This document shows, one piece after another, positions 56,122 through 64,000 of a DNA stretch of 64,000 nt; within the stretch, counting starts at the first letter, position 1; each line of letters starts with the position of its first letter. The stretch spans positions 1 to 64,000 of the forward strand of contig JAHENH010000157.1 in assembly GCA_018609935.1 (NCBI GenBank), written 5' to 3'. Source of the DNA: Halobacteriales archaeon. Its GTDB lineage: Archaea; Halobacteriota; Halobacteria; Halorutilales; JAHENH01. The translations under genes were made by a program, and so were the position numbers. Under the pieces are notes generated by a model. It was not told the DNA's origin. It worked only from the letters and a program-made list of their open reading frames with translations, and ran no database searches.

Positions 56122-59100
56122 ATGAAAAATTCTGCCCCAAAAGAAATAGATTCTTTAGAGTTTGGCTTGATGAGTCCAGAAGACTATAGAGAAATGAGTG
56201 CTACAAAAATAATCACTGCAGACACATATGACGATGATGGATTCCCAATAGAAATGGGTCTTATGGATCCAAGACTAGGTGTAGTAGACCCTGGACTTGA
56301 GTGTAGAACCTGTGGAAAAAGATCCGGACAATGTAAAGGACATTTCGGACATATAGAGCTAGCAGCCCCAGTTATACATCCAGGGTTTGCAAAACTAGTC
56401 TATAGACTACTCCGAGGAACATGTCAGGAATGTGGACGAATACTACTCGAAGATATAGGAAAAATAAACAAAGCAATTAGAGAAATAGGCAAAACCAAAG
56501 ATATAGTAGATAACATAGAAAACGATGAAAAACAAGAAAAACTAAAAGATCTCCTAGAAAAAATAGAAGAACAAGCTGAAGCAGCTAAAAAAGAAAAAAA
56601 AGCAAGAGATGAAACCGCAGATAAAGCAGAAAAAACAGAAGAAATAATAAAAGAAGCTGAAAAAATACTTAGAGAAGAAGCAAAAGAAACACGCGAAGAA
56701 GCAAAACAAAATGAAGAAGAACAAGAAAACGAAGAACAAGAAAACGAAGAAGAAAGTAATGAACCTGAAAATGAAGAAGAACAAGAAAACGAAGAACAAG
56801 AAAACGAAGAAGAAAGTAATGAACCTGAAAATGAAGAAGAACAAGAAAGAGATGAAGAAAAGATAGAAGCATTACTAGAAAAACTTAGAGAAGTTTCTAA
56901 ACAGGCACAAGATTTAGATGTTGATACAGTAACAATTCAGACTATACGTGATATAGCTGAAGATGAAAAGGAATTAACTCTAGAGGAAGGGAAAAGATGT
57001 TACGAACGTACTATAAAGGAAAGAAATAAAGTTTTAGACAGGCTTGATAGATTTGAAGATAGTTTAGAAGATATAGAGAAAGAAGAAATAGTAGATGATA
57101 TCAAAGAACATATACAGAAATCAAGAACGGAGATACAAGGGGTTAAACAAAACTTTAAAAATAGTTTAGATAGAACGGAAAGTCTTGGCGGAGATCTAGA
57201 TGAAGTAACTAAAGATGCTTTAAGAAAAGCTTCCAAACAAGATAACTGTACAGCTTGTGCCTCCCCTCAAGACGATATAGACCATGAAAAACCTACAACA
57301 TTTTATTCAGATGGTGAAAAGATGACTCCAAGTGATGTTAGAGACAGACTTGAAATAATACCCAACGAGGATTTAAAATCTATAGGTATAAATGAAAACT
57401 CAAGACCGGAATGGGCTGTTCTAACCGTACTTCCAGTTCCACCTGTTACTATGCGTCCTTCAATAACTTTAGATAATGGACAAAGAAGTGAAGATGATCT
57501 TACTCATAAATTAGTTGATGTTATACGTATAAACCAACGTTTTGTTGAAAACAAAGAAGCAGGATCACCACAACTTATAATGGAGGATTTATGGGAGCTA
57601 CTACAATACCATGTTACAACATTTATGGACAATGAAGTAAGTGGCGCACCTCCAGCAAATCATAGATCAGGAAGGCCATTAAAAACTTTATCTCAACGTC
57701 TAAAAGGTAAAGATGGACGTTTCAGAGGATCGCTATCAGGTAAAAGAGTTAATTTCTCCTCTAGATCTGTTATATCTCCAGACCCTAATATTTCATTAAA
57801 TGAGATAGGAGTACCTGAACGTATAGCGAAAGAAACAACACAGAAAGTAAAAGTCACCAGAGAAAATATAAAAGAGTTATCAGAATGTGTACGTAGAGGT
57901 CCAGAAAACCATCCAGGAGCTAACTATATCACCAAAGATAAAGGAAGAAGAGTTAAGATAGGAGAAGAAAACAGTGAAGATCTAGCAGAAGAAATGTTAG
58001 AATCAGAGGAAATAGAAGAAACAGACAGCGAAGGTAAACCTAAAGGTCTAGGATGGGAAGTTGAAAGACACCTTAAAAATGGAGATATAGTACTTTTTAA
58101 CAGACAACCTTCACTTCACCGTATGTCAATGATGGCACATGAAGTAGTTGTTATGCCAGGAAGAACATTCAGACTTAACACAACAGTTTGTCCACCATAC
58201 AATGCTGACTTTGACGGAGACGAAATGAACATGCATGTTCTTCAAGGTGAAGAAGCACGAGCAGAAGCACGAGTTTTAATGAGAGTACAAGAGCATATTC
58301 TATCACCAAGGTTTGGAGGTCCTATAATGGGAGGAATCCAAGATCATATATCAGGTCTTTACCTCTTAACACGAGATGGAACAAAATTTGATAAAGGAAG
58401 AGCATCAGAACTACTCAGTGAAACTAGTGTAGATATACCAGATAGAGAGGAAGGAGAAGAAGTATGGACAGGTAGAGAATTATTCTCATCTATATTACCA
58501 GACGTAACCCTAAAATTTGAGTCATCTACAGGTGAAACAGTCAAAATTGAAGATGGGGAAATGACCGACGGTATAATAGATGAAGCAGCTGTTGGTGCTT
58601 TCGTAGGGGAGATCATAAATAAGATAACAAAGACATATAGTGAAAGTGAAGCGAAAAGATTCATAGACGACCTAGCCGCTCTTGCAGTTAAATCTATAAT
58701 GCATTTTGGCTTCTCCTTTGGAATAGACGATGAGGACCTTCCAAAACAAGCAAGAAAAGAAATGCAGAAAGAAGTAAATAATGCAAGAGAAGAAGTTCAA
58801 AGGCTTATACAAAGATATGAAGATGGTGAACTAGAATCTCTACCAGGACGGACAGTAGAAGAAACTTTAGAGCTCAAGATAATGCAAGAACTCGGTAAAG
58901 CTAGGGACTCAGCAGGTGAAATAGCAGAAGAATACTTAGAAGATGATAATCCAGGAGTCATAATGGCTGTTTCAGGAGCAAGAGGTTCTATGCTGAATCT
59001 AACACAAATGACAGGGTGTGTAGGACAACAAGCTATTAGAGGGGAAAGAATAAGTAGAGGATATGATGGACGTACACTATCCCACTTTAAAAGAGGGGAT

Positions 59101-59418
59101 AGAGGAGCAGAAGCCCATGGTTTTGTAGAAAACTCATACAAAGAAGGACTAGATCCAACTGAATTTTTCTTCCATGCAATGGGAGGTAGAGAAGGGCTAG
59201 TTGATACTGCTGTACGTACATCTAAATCCGGTTATCTACAAAGAAGGCTTATTAATGCTCTACAAGAACTTTCCGCAGAATACGATAGAACCGTCCGTAC
59301 AACTACTGGAAAAGTAGTACAGTTCGATTATGGCGAGGATGGCGCAGACCCAATGAAGCTAGGTGGTACTGAAACAGAAGAATCAATAATAGAATATGCT
59401 TTAGAGCAACAAAGATAA
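56122..59418 (+). CDS. rpoA1: RNA polymerase subunit A' (Rpo1N) with long acidic insertion
   Basis: At 1098 residues it is much longer than usual archaeal A' (about 880-980). The start has the clamp zinc ribbon [20 protein letters not shown]. The second zinc site is split: CQECGR (Cys101, 104) and CTACAS (Cys376, 379) normally lie about 50 residues apart, here about 270. The insertion is Glu/Lys-rich coiled coil, including a 20-residue unit rich in Asn-Glu-Glu repeated twice. The catalytic [12 protein letters not shown] follows near 695, with [30 protein letters not shown] before and a C-terminal trigger-adjacent part. It overlaps rpoA2 by one base. The insertion should project from the clamp. 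Confidence 0.95.
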   Translation: MKNSAPKEIDSLEFGLMSPEDYREMSATKIITADTYDDDGFPIEMGLMDPRLGVVDPGLECRTCGKRSGQCKGHFGHIELAAPVIHPGFAKLVYRLLRGTCQECGRILLEDIGKINKAIREIGKTKDIVDNIENDEKQEKLKDLLEKIEEQAEAAKKEKKARDETADKAEKTEEIIKEAEKILREEAKETREEAKQNEEEQENEEQENEEESNEPENEEEQENEEQENEEESNEPENEEEQERDEEKIEALLEKLREVSKQAQDLDVDTVTIQTIRDIAEDEKELTLEEGKRCYERTIKERNKVLDRLDRFEDSLEDIEKEEIVDDIKEHIQKSRTEIQGVKQNFKNSLDRTESLGGDLDEVTKDALRKASKQDNCTACASPQDDIDHEKPTTFYSDGEKMTPSDVRDRLEIIPNEDLKSIGINENSRPEWAVLTVLPVPPVTMRPSITLDNGQRSEDDLTHKLVDVIRINQRFVENKEAGSPQLIMEDLWELLQYHVTTFMDNEVSGAPPANHRSGRPLKTLSQRLKGKDGRFRGSLSGKRVNFSSRSVISPDPNISLNEIGVPERIAKETTQKVKVTRENIKELSECVRRGPENHPGANYITKDKGRRVKIGEENSEDLAEEMLESEEIEETDSEGKPKGLGWEVERHLKNGDIVLFNRQPSLHRMSMMAHEVVVMPGRTFRLNTTVCPPYNADFDGDEMNMHVLQGEEARAEARVLMRVQEHILSPRFGGPIMGGIQDHISGLYLLTRDGTKFDKGRASELLSETSVDIPDREEGEEVWTGRELFSSILPDVTLKFESSTGETVKIEDGEMTDGIIDEAAVGAFVGEIINKITKTYSESEAKRFIDDLAALAVKSIMHFGFSFGIDDEDLPKQARKEMQKEVNNAREEVQRLIQRYEDGELESLPGRTVEETLELKIMQELGKARDSAGEIAEEYLEDDNPGVIMAVSGARGSMLNLTQMTGCVGQQAIRGERISRGYDGRTLSHFKRGDRGAEAHGFVENSYKEGLDPTEFFFHAMGGREGLVDTAVRTSKSGYLQRRLINALQELSAEYDRTVRTTTGKVVQFDYGEDGADPMKLGGTETEESIIEYALEQQR
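56708..56848 (+). repeat. Perfect 60-bp tandem repeat inside rpoA1
   Basis: Two identical 60-bp units (56708-56767 and 56768-56827) are followed by 21 bases of a third. They encode a 20-residue unit rich in Glu, Asn and Gln (residues about 197-243). Because the DNA copies are identical, including synonymous positions, the duplication is recent or maintained by recombination. Confidence 0.9.
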
Positions 59419-60884
59419 TGTCTGAAAAACAAAAAACTTCGTCAGAATTAGATATACCAGAAAGTCTAGAAAAAAAGGCTAGGAAGGCAGCAAAAGAAGA
59501 AGATATAGAGGTTGATTCAGTTTTAGAAGAAGTAGAAAAACGATACCAAAAAACTAGAATAGAGCCATTAGAACCCGTAGGTACAGTGAGCGCCCAATCT
59601 ATAGGAGAGCCTGGTACCCAAATGACAATGAATACTTTCCATTATGCAGGTGTAGCTGAAATAGATGTCACACAGGGGCTCCCAAGGCTCATAGAAATAG
59701 TTGATGCAAGAAAAGAACCAGACACTCCAGTTATGACCGTCTATCTAAAAGAAGAGTGGGCCACAGATAGGGAAAAAGCAAGCAATGTCGTATACCAGAT
59801 AGAGGAAACACGGGTCCGAACAATAGGAGACATAGAGACAGATATTACAGGTATGGAGATCCGTATAAACGTAGATGAAAACAGAATGGCTGAAAGAAAT
59901 ATACAGCCACAACAGATCAAAGAAAGAATAAGAAAAGAGGTAAGAAGCCCTGGAAGAGATGTAGCTAAAGAACTTGAAGAAAAGGGAGATATAAAAGGAG
60001 GTAGAGTAAGTACTAAAGAACTTGAAGATGCTGCAGTAATCAATGTTGGTGGAGAAGAAGTATTAAAAATAGAAATCAAGATTACAGACGAAGGAAATAT
60101 AAGAATTATACCTGATGAGAAAAGCAGATATTACAGATTACTGTTAAAGCTCTATGAAACAATACGAGAAGTAGTTGTAGAAGGAATAGAAGGTATAGAA
60201 AGAATTGTAACTAGAAAAGAAGAAATTGAAAAAAACCTAGCAGTTAAAAAACAGGAAACAGAAGACGACATGCAACTTACAGCTATACCTTCAAATCCAG
60301 CAATAAAAGCAACTGTAATAGAAAAAGAAACTCTCGAAGAATGGGATTCAAAAGAAAAAATAGATGAAAACGAAAACTATGAGTTCTATAATGCAAAAAG
60401 AGAAGAATTTGTTTTATATACAGAAGGAAGTGAATTTAAAGAATTAGCTGAAAAAGTAAGCTCAGAAGACGAAGACGAAAAAATAGAAGGAGTTGATATG
60501 AGTAGGACTTACACAAACAATATACATGAAATAGAAGAAGTACTTGGTATAGAAGCAGCTAGGAATTCACTGATAAGAGAAATGAAAGAAACTCTACAAG
60601 AACAGGGACTTGAAGTTGATATCAGACATGTTATGTTAGTATCAGATATGATGACAAATGAAGGAGAAATAGAAAGTATAGGTAGACATGGAATATCTGG
60701 ATCCAAACAAAGTCCTCTAGCAAGAGCAGCATTTGAAGTTACAGTAGACCATCTTCTAACTGCAGCTATACACGGCGAAAGAGACGAGGTACAAGGAGTA
60801 GCAGAAAATGTTATAGTTGGACAACCTATAAAGATGGGTACTGGAGATGTCGACTTAGTCGTTGGTAACCCTAAGAAAAAATAA
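59418..60884 (+). CDS. rpoA2: RNA polymerase subunit A'' (Rpo1C)
   Basis: A 488-residue C-terminal part of the largest subunit, about 80 residues longer than most archaeal A''. [48 protein letters not shown] is the trigger loop and bridge-helix end. [19 protein letters not shown] and [18 protein letters not shown] are the conserved C-terminal blocks. The extra length falls around 270-330 ([20 protein letters not shown] onward), where others have a short loop. The 46-residue N-terminal part is also charged. It overlaps rpoA1 by one base. Confidence 0.95.
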   Translation: MSEKQKTSSELDIPESLEKKARKAAKEEDIEVDSVLEEVEKRYQKTRIEPLEPVGTVSAQSIGEPGTQMTMNTFHYAGVAEIDVTQGLPRLIEIVDARKEPDTPVMTVYLKEEWATDREKASNVVYQIEETRVRTIGDIETDITGMEIRINVDENRMAERNIQPQQIKERIRKEVRSPGRDVAKELEEKGDIKGGRVSTKELEDAAVINVGGEEVLKIEIKITDEGNIRIIPDEKSRYYRLLLKLYETIREVVVEGIEGIERIVTRKEEIEKNLAVKKQETEDDMQLTAIPSNPAIKATVIEKETLEEWDSKEKIDENENYEFYNAKREEFVLYTEGSEFKELAEKVSSEDEDEKIEGVDMSRTYTNNIHEIEEVLGIEAARNSLIREMKETLQEQGLEVDIRHVMLVSDMMTNEGEIESIGRHGISGSKQSPLARAAFEVTVDHLLTAAIHGERDEVQGVAENVIVGQPIKMGTGDVDLVVGNPKKK

Positions 60885-60904
60885 TAATATATCATTTTTT
60901 ATCT

Positions 60905-62176
60905 TTGAGAATTCTAAAAGAAACAAAAAATATTGTAGATATAAGTGAAGACCTTGGAATGGGTGGTATAGAAGAAATATGTGATCATTGTCTAGGAAGA
61001 CAGTTTGGACTACGTTCAACAGGTCTAACAAATAAAGAAAGAGGAAGGTCACTGCGGATATGTTTAGCTATGCAAGAAGATATAGACTTTAAAGAATATA
61101 ATAATTGCTGGATATGTGGAGAAATATTTGAAGACCTAGATTTTTGGAAGGAAAAAGCAATAGATTCGGTAAAAAAATATGAATTTAAAAGTTTTTTAGT
61201 AGGGAACAAAACACCTCCACTAATAGAAGAAAACGAGGAATTATTAAAACAGAAAAAACCGAATAATATAAAAGACACGTCTGAAAAGTTTAGTAGAGAA
61301 TTTAACAGAGAGCTAGGAAAAAAAATAGAAAAAAATATAGATCAAAATGTAGAATTTGACAATCCTGATATAGTAATAATAACAAACATACAAGATAACG
61401 ATATAGAGGTGCAAGTATCTCCCATCTATATTTATGGGAGATATAGAAAATTAAAAAGAGGCATCCCCCAAACAAAATGGCCATGTAGAGAGTGTGATGG
61501 AAAAGGATGCAGTAGATGTGGTGGAACAGGTAAGATGTATGAAGAAAGTGTAGAAGAAACAATAAGTCCACCAATTATTTCTGTTACATTAGGAAAAGAA
61601 GTAAAATTCCATGGAGCGGGTAGAGAAGACGTAGACGCATTAATGTTAGGTAACGGGCGACCATTTATTATTGAAGTTAAAAACCCTGAAAAAAGAACAT
61701 TAGACCTTAAAAAAATAGAAAGGAAAATAAACAATCAATCTGGAGAAAAAGTTGAAGTAGAAGGTCTAAGGTTTGCAGATAGAGAAGAAGTGGAGAAAAT
61801 AAAAAACCTCAGAGCATCCAAGTTATATAGAGCTATAGTAATATTTCAAGAGTCCGTTGAGAAAAACAAAGTAAAAAATGCTATACAAAAAATAAAAGGA
61901 AAGATACAACAAAGAACACCACAGCGAGTAGCGCATAGACGTTCAGATAAAACCAGAGAAAGGGAAGTATATAAAATTGAAGGTAAACAAGAAAACAACA
62001 AAAAATGGAAAATAGAGATAAAGGGAGAGGCAGGATTATATGTAAAAGAACTTATTTCAGGAGATAACAATAGGACAAAACCTAATCTCTCCAGTCTAAT
62101 AGGGGTTAAAGCTGAGGTCGATGAACTTGACGTGCTTAAGGTCGAAGGAGGGTTAAAAAACCAAAAAAATAATTAG
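60905..62176 (+). CDS. pus10: tRNA pseudouridine synthase Pus10
   Basis: A 423-residue archaeal Pus10, which makes pseudouridine 54 and 55 in tRNA. The N-terminal zinc part has CDHCLGRQFG and CWICG; a THUMP-like region follows. The catalytic domain holds WPCRECDGKGCSRCGGTGKMYEE and FHGAGREDVDALMLGNGRPFIIEV with the catalytic Asp in REDVD. It starts from TTG 20 bases after rpoA2, so it is probably co-transcribed with the polymerase genes, in place of the usual rpl30e-nusA-rps12. Confidence 0.9.
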   Translation: MRILKETKNIVDISEDLGMGGIEEICDHCLGRQFGLRSTGLTNKERGRSLRICLAMQEDIDFKEYNNCWICGEIFEDLDFWKEKAIDSVKKYEFKSFLVGNKTPPLIEENEELLKQKKPNNIKDTSEKFSREFNRELGKKIEKNIDQNVEFDNPDIVIITNIQDNDIEVQVSPIYIYGRYRKLKRGIPQTKWPCRECDGKGCSRCGGTGKMYEESVEETISPPIISVTLGKEVKFHGAGREDVDALMLGNGRPFIIEVKNPEKRTLDLKKIERKINNQSGEKVEVEGLRFADREEVEKIKNLRASKLYRAIVIFQESVEKNKVKNAIQKIKGKIQQRTPQRVAHRRSDKTREREVYKIEGKQENNKKWKIEIKGEAGLYVKELISGDNNRTKPNLSSLIGVKAEVDELDVLKVEGGLKNQKNN

Positions 62177-62246
62177 TATTATGTATTCTACAGAAAACTA
62201 AACTAGAATACCCAGATCTTGAGGTTTCTGGGATTAATTAGTTCAT

Positions 62247-63662
62247 TTATCCTTTTATGTTTGCAATAGGGCGCATTCTAGCTACTTTCATACCTATTCC
62301 AAGTTCATCACTTACCCGTATTACTTCATCTACATCTTTGTAGACACCTGGAGCCTCTTCTGCTATAGTAGCTCCGGATTCAGCCTTAACATATATTCCT
62401 TCTTTTTCTAGATCATCTTGTACATCACCACCCCAGTATTTGTTTTTAGCTTGGGTTCTAGACATCAACCTTCCAGCCCCATGAGCTGTAGAACCAAAGC
62501 TTACATCCATAGATGAATTGTCTCCCCGTAGAATATATGAATGTGTACCCATACTTCCAGGTATCAATACTGGCTGCCCTATATTTCTATAGACCTCTGG
62601 AACTTCTTCCTTACCAGGTGGAAATGCACGTGTAGCCCCCTTTCGATGTACAACTACCTCTTTTGTATCTCCATCAACTCTGTGTTTTTCTTTCTTTGCT
62701 ATATTATGACATACATCATATACTACATCAGCACTAGCTCCAAAAAGATCATCTAGAACATCTCGTACACCCTCAGTTATTGCCTGCCTATTCATCCAAG
62801 CAAAGTTTGCAGCAGCATTCATTCCACGTAGATAATCAAGAGAAAGATCATCATGTAGAGGAGCATAAATCAATTCTTTGTCAACTAATTCATTAACTAT
62901 TTCCGGATAGTTTTTCTCAAACTCTCTAAGATAATATGTACATGTCTGGTGTCCAAGACCTCTAGAACCAGAATGTATCATAACTAAAACTTGGTTTTCT
63001 CTCAGACCATAAACATCTGCGGCTTCTTTATCAAAAATATCAGCAACCTTTTGTACTTCCAAAAAATGATTTCCGGATCCAAGAGATCCTACCTGGTCGA
63101 CACCTCTCTCTTTTGCTTTATCAGGAACTTTGTCTGGATCCCCTGATAGCCTACCATTTTCTTCACAGCATTCAAGATCCTCTTTTTTTGCTCTTCCAGT
63201 ATCTAATGCCCACTCCATACCTCGAGTAAGAATATCTTCAAGGTCGTCCATATTAACATCAAAATATCCACCACCACCAAGGCCACAAGGTATATTTCTA
63301 TATAGAGATTTAGCTATATTTTCTTCCTCACCCTTTACATCACTATATTCCAAGTTAGTACGTAGTACACGAACACCACAGTTTATATCATAACCTATAC
63401 CTCCAGGACTTATTACACCCTCCTCAGAATCTACCGCAGCAACACCACCTATTGGAAAACCATATCCCTGATGTGCGTCAGGAAGAGCTATAGCATACTC
63501 CTGAATACCAGGAAGGCTAGCAACATTTTTAATCTGTTCTAATGTTTTATCCCCTTTTATCTTCTCTAACAGTTTTTCAGAAGCGTATACCCTAGCAGGA
63601 ACCTTCATATCTCCAGATTTAGGTATCTCATAAATATTTTCCGACACTTCACGAAGATCCAT
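62247..63662 (-). CDS. rtcB: tRNA-splicing ligase RtcB
   Basis: A 471-residue RNA ligase joining 2',3'-cyclic phosphate and 5'-OH ends with GTP and Mn. Metal ligands are in GGIGYDINCGVRVL (Asp and Cys), GSLGSGNHFLEVQ, MIHSGSRGLGHQT and DVCHNIAKKE, and the guanylated His is in GTHSYILRG or SFGSTAHGAGR near 395-410. The N-terminus begins LREVSENIYEIPKSGDMKVPARVYA. No intein interrupts it, unlike many archaeal RtcB. No archease gene lies beside it. It converges on pus10. Confidence 0.95.
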   Translation of the reverse strand: MDLREVSENIYEIPKSGDMKVPARVYASEKLLEKIKGDKTLEQIKNVASLPGIQEYAIALPDAHQGYGFPIGGVAAVDSEEGVISPGGIGYDINCGVRVLRTNLEYSDVKGEEENIAKSLYRNIPCGLGGGGYFDVNMDDLEDILTRGMEWALDTGRAKKEDLECCEENGRLSGDPDKVPDKAKERGVDQVGSLGSGNHFLEVQKVADIFDKEAADVYGLRENQVLVMIHSGSRGLGHQTCTYYLREFEKNYPEIVNELVDKELIYAPLHDDLSLDYLRGMNAAANFAWMNRQAITEGVRDVLDDLFGASADVVYDVCHNIAKKEKHRVDGDTKEVVVHRKGATRAFPPGKEEVPEVYRNIGQPVLIPGSMGTHSYILRGDNSSMDVSFGSTAHGAGRLMSRTQAKNKYWGGDVQDDLEKEGIYVKAESGATIAEEAPGVYKDVDEVIRVSDELGIGMKVARMRPIANIKG

Positions 63663-63906
63663 AATATATCAAAAATAGGATCCATACACCAAAAAAGACT
63701 TTCGAGAACACCAATAAAAATATACCACTTTCCACCTCACTAATACATAAAAATAACACTAAGCCCTATATTGAGTAAAATATTTAGTTTACAAACTTTC
63801 AAAAATATACTTAATTAAAAGCTTCGTTTGTCTATATAGAGGAGTTCCTAAAAAGTATAAAATATATCTATAATATTATTAATTATTTAAAAAATTGAGT
63901 GTTTTG
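63663..63906. other. AT-rich gap upstream of rtcB
   Basis: No frame or notable structure in these 244 bases. The part next to 63662 must contain the rtcB promoter. Confidence 0.35.
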
Positions 63907-64000
63907 TTAGCTATTTTCTTCTTTCCATTCACCTATACCTGACGGATCCAAATGTATATGTACATCTCCTACATCGGATATCTCTTTAACTCTATTTATA
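63907..64000 (-). CDS. C-terminal end of a probable cation-efflux (CDF) protein, partial
   Basis: The last 30 residues of a gene that continues beyond the window: INRVKEISDVGDVHIHLDPS, then GIGEWKEENS and a stop at 63907. V-x-D-V-H-I-H-L-(D/E)-P is the usual end of the cytoplasmic dimerisation domain of CDF (ZT) cation-efflux transporters, where the His residues bind metal. Only this tail is visible, so the call is tentative. Confidence 0.5.
   Translation of the reverse strand, partial: INRVKEISDVGDVHIHLDPSGIGEWKEENS

Noticed and set aside
56554..56872. Phe-rich frames opposite the rpoA1 repeat
   Set aside because: They are complements of GAA-rich codons and not proteins.

Overview
The window is a dense, AT-rich stretch of an archaeal chromosome. 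The archaeal assignment is secure. RNA polymerase genes run rpoH-B''-B'-A'-A'', with both large subunits split. aIF6, L31e, L39e, prefoldin alpha, FttA (aCPSF1), a proteasome beta subunit, EF-2 with its diphthamide histidine, Pus10 and archaeal-type Get3 are present, and the four tRNA genes lack an encoded CCA. Many of the less universal proteins look like families I know mainly from Halobacteria: a DUF7139-like membrane protein, an Hvo_1808-like surface protein, a ferritin-like protein ending NPKPVC, a UbiE/MPBQ-like methyltransferase, a CTHFCC-type Rieske protein and a short winged-helix regulator. The base composition and lysine-rich proteins do not fit ordinary Halobacteria. My inference is a low-GC, probably salt-adapted euryarchaeon related to Halobacteria. 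I cannot name the genus.

Layout. 0-5.3 kb is an unstable accessory patch: a small histidine kinase, a broken cation/Ca2+ exchanger next to a catalytic-domain-only tyrosine recombinase, a frameshifted type IV pilin, an IS200-type transposase remnant with its end hairpin, a decayed NAD synthetase, then an ammonium transporter fused to a PII domain. 5.3-7.2 kb is very AT-rich with a few small genes. 7.2-11.3 kb holds coaBC-hpt and purB. 11.3-16.4 kb has a solitary Rieske protein, a nitroreductase, a degenerate family 4 uracil-DNA glycosylase, hypotheticals and get3. 16.4-23.9 kb has tRNA-Ser and tRNA-Leu, surface and membrane proteins, purA and an M20 peptidase. 24-29.4 kb has fttA-psmB, fxsA, a PAP2 phosphatase, tRNA-Ile and DNA ligase. 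29.8-39.4 kb has a Nudix hydrolase, sucCD, ftsY, pfdA, queC, an SDR, queD, EF-2, a regulator and tRNA-Gly. 39.5-49.6 kb has a flavoprotein, DUF2797, hyuB/hyuA, endonuclease V, superoxide dismutase, a methyltransferase with eif6-rpl31e-rpl39e, and serS. 50-64 kb has a regulator, a candidate structured RNA, rhodanese, a ferritin-like protein, the rpo operon, pus10, rtcB and the end of a probable cation-efflux gene.

How the genes fit together. Most are housekeeping: transcription, translation and tRNA processing, purine synthesis (purA, purB, hpt), CoA synthesis and succinyl-CoA ligase. The Rieske protein, the quinone-type methyltransferase, superoxide dismutase and the ferritin-like protein hint at quinone-based respiration and oxygen exposure. 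No cytochrome b or oxidase gene lies in the window.

The most unusual observations are a roughly 270-residue charged coiled-coil region between the two Cys pairs of one zinc site in RNA polymerase A', carrying a perfect 60-bp tandem repeat; a smaller extension in A''; the Amt-PII fusion; a cluster of pseudogenes at the left end; a glycosylase that keeps its Fe-S cysteines but has lost its catalytic motifs; and a non-coding block at 50.4-50.7 kb with nested perfect stems. I found no CRISPR array, rRNA or recognisable defence system.
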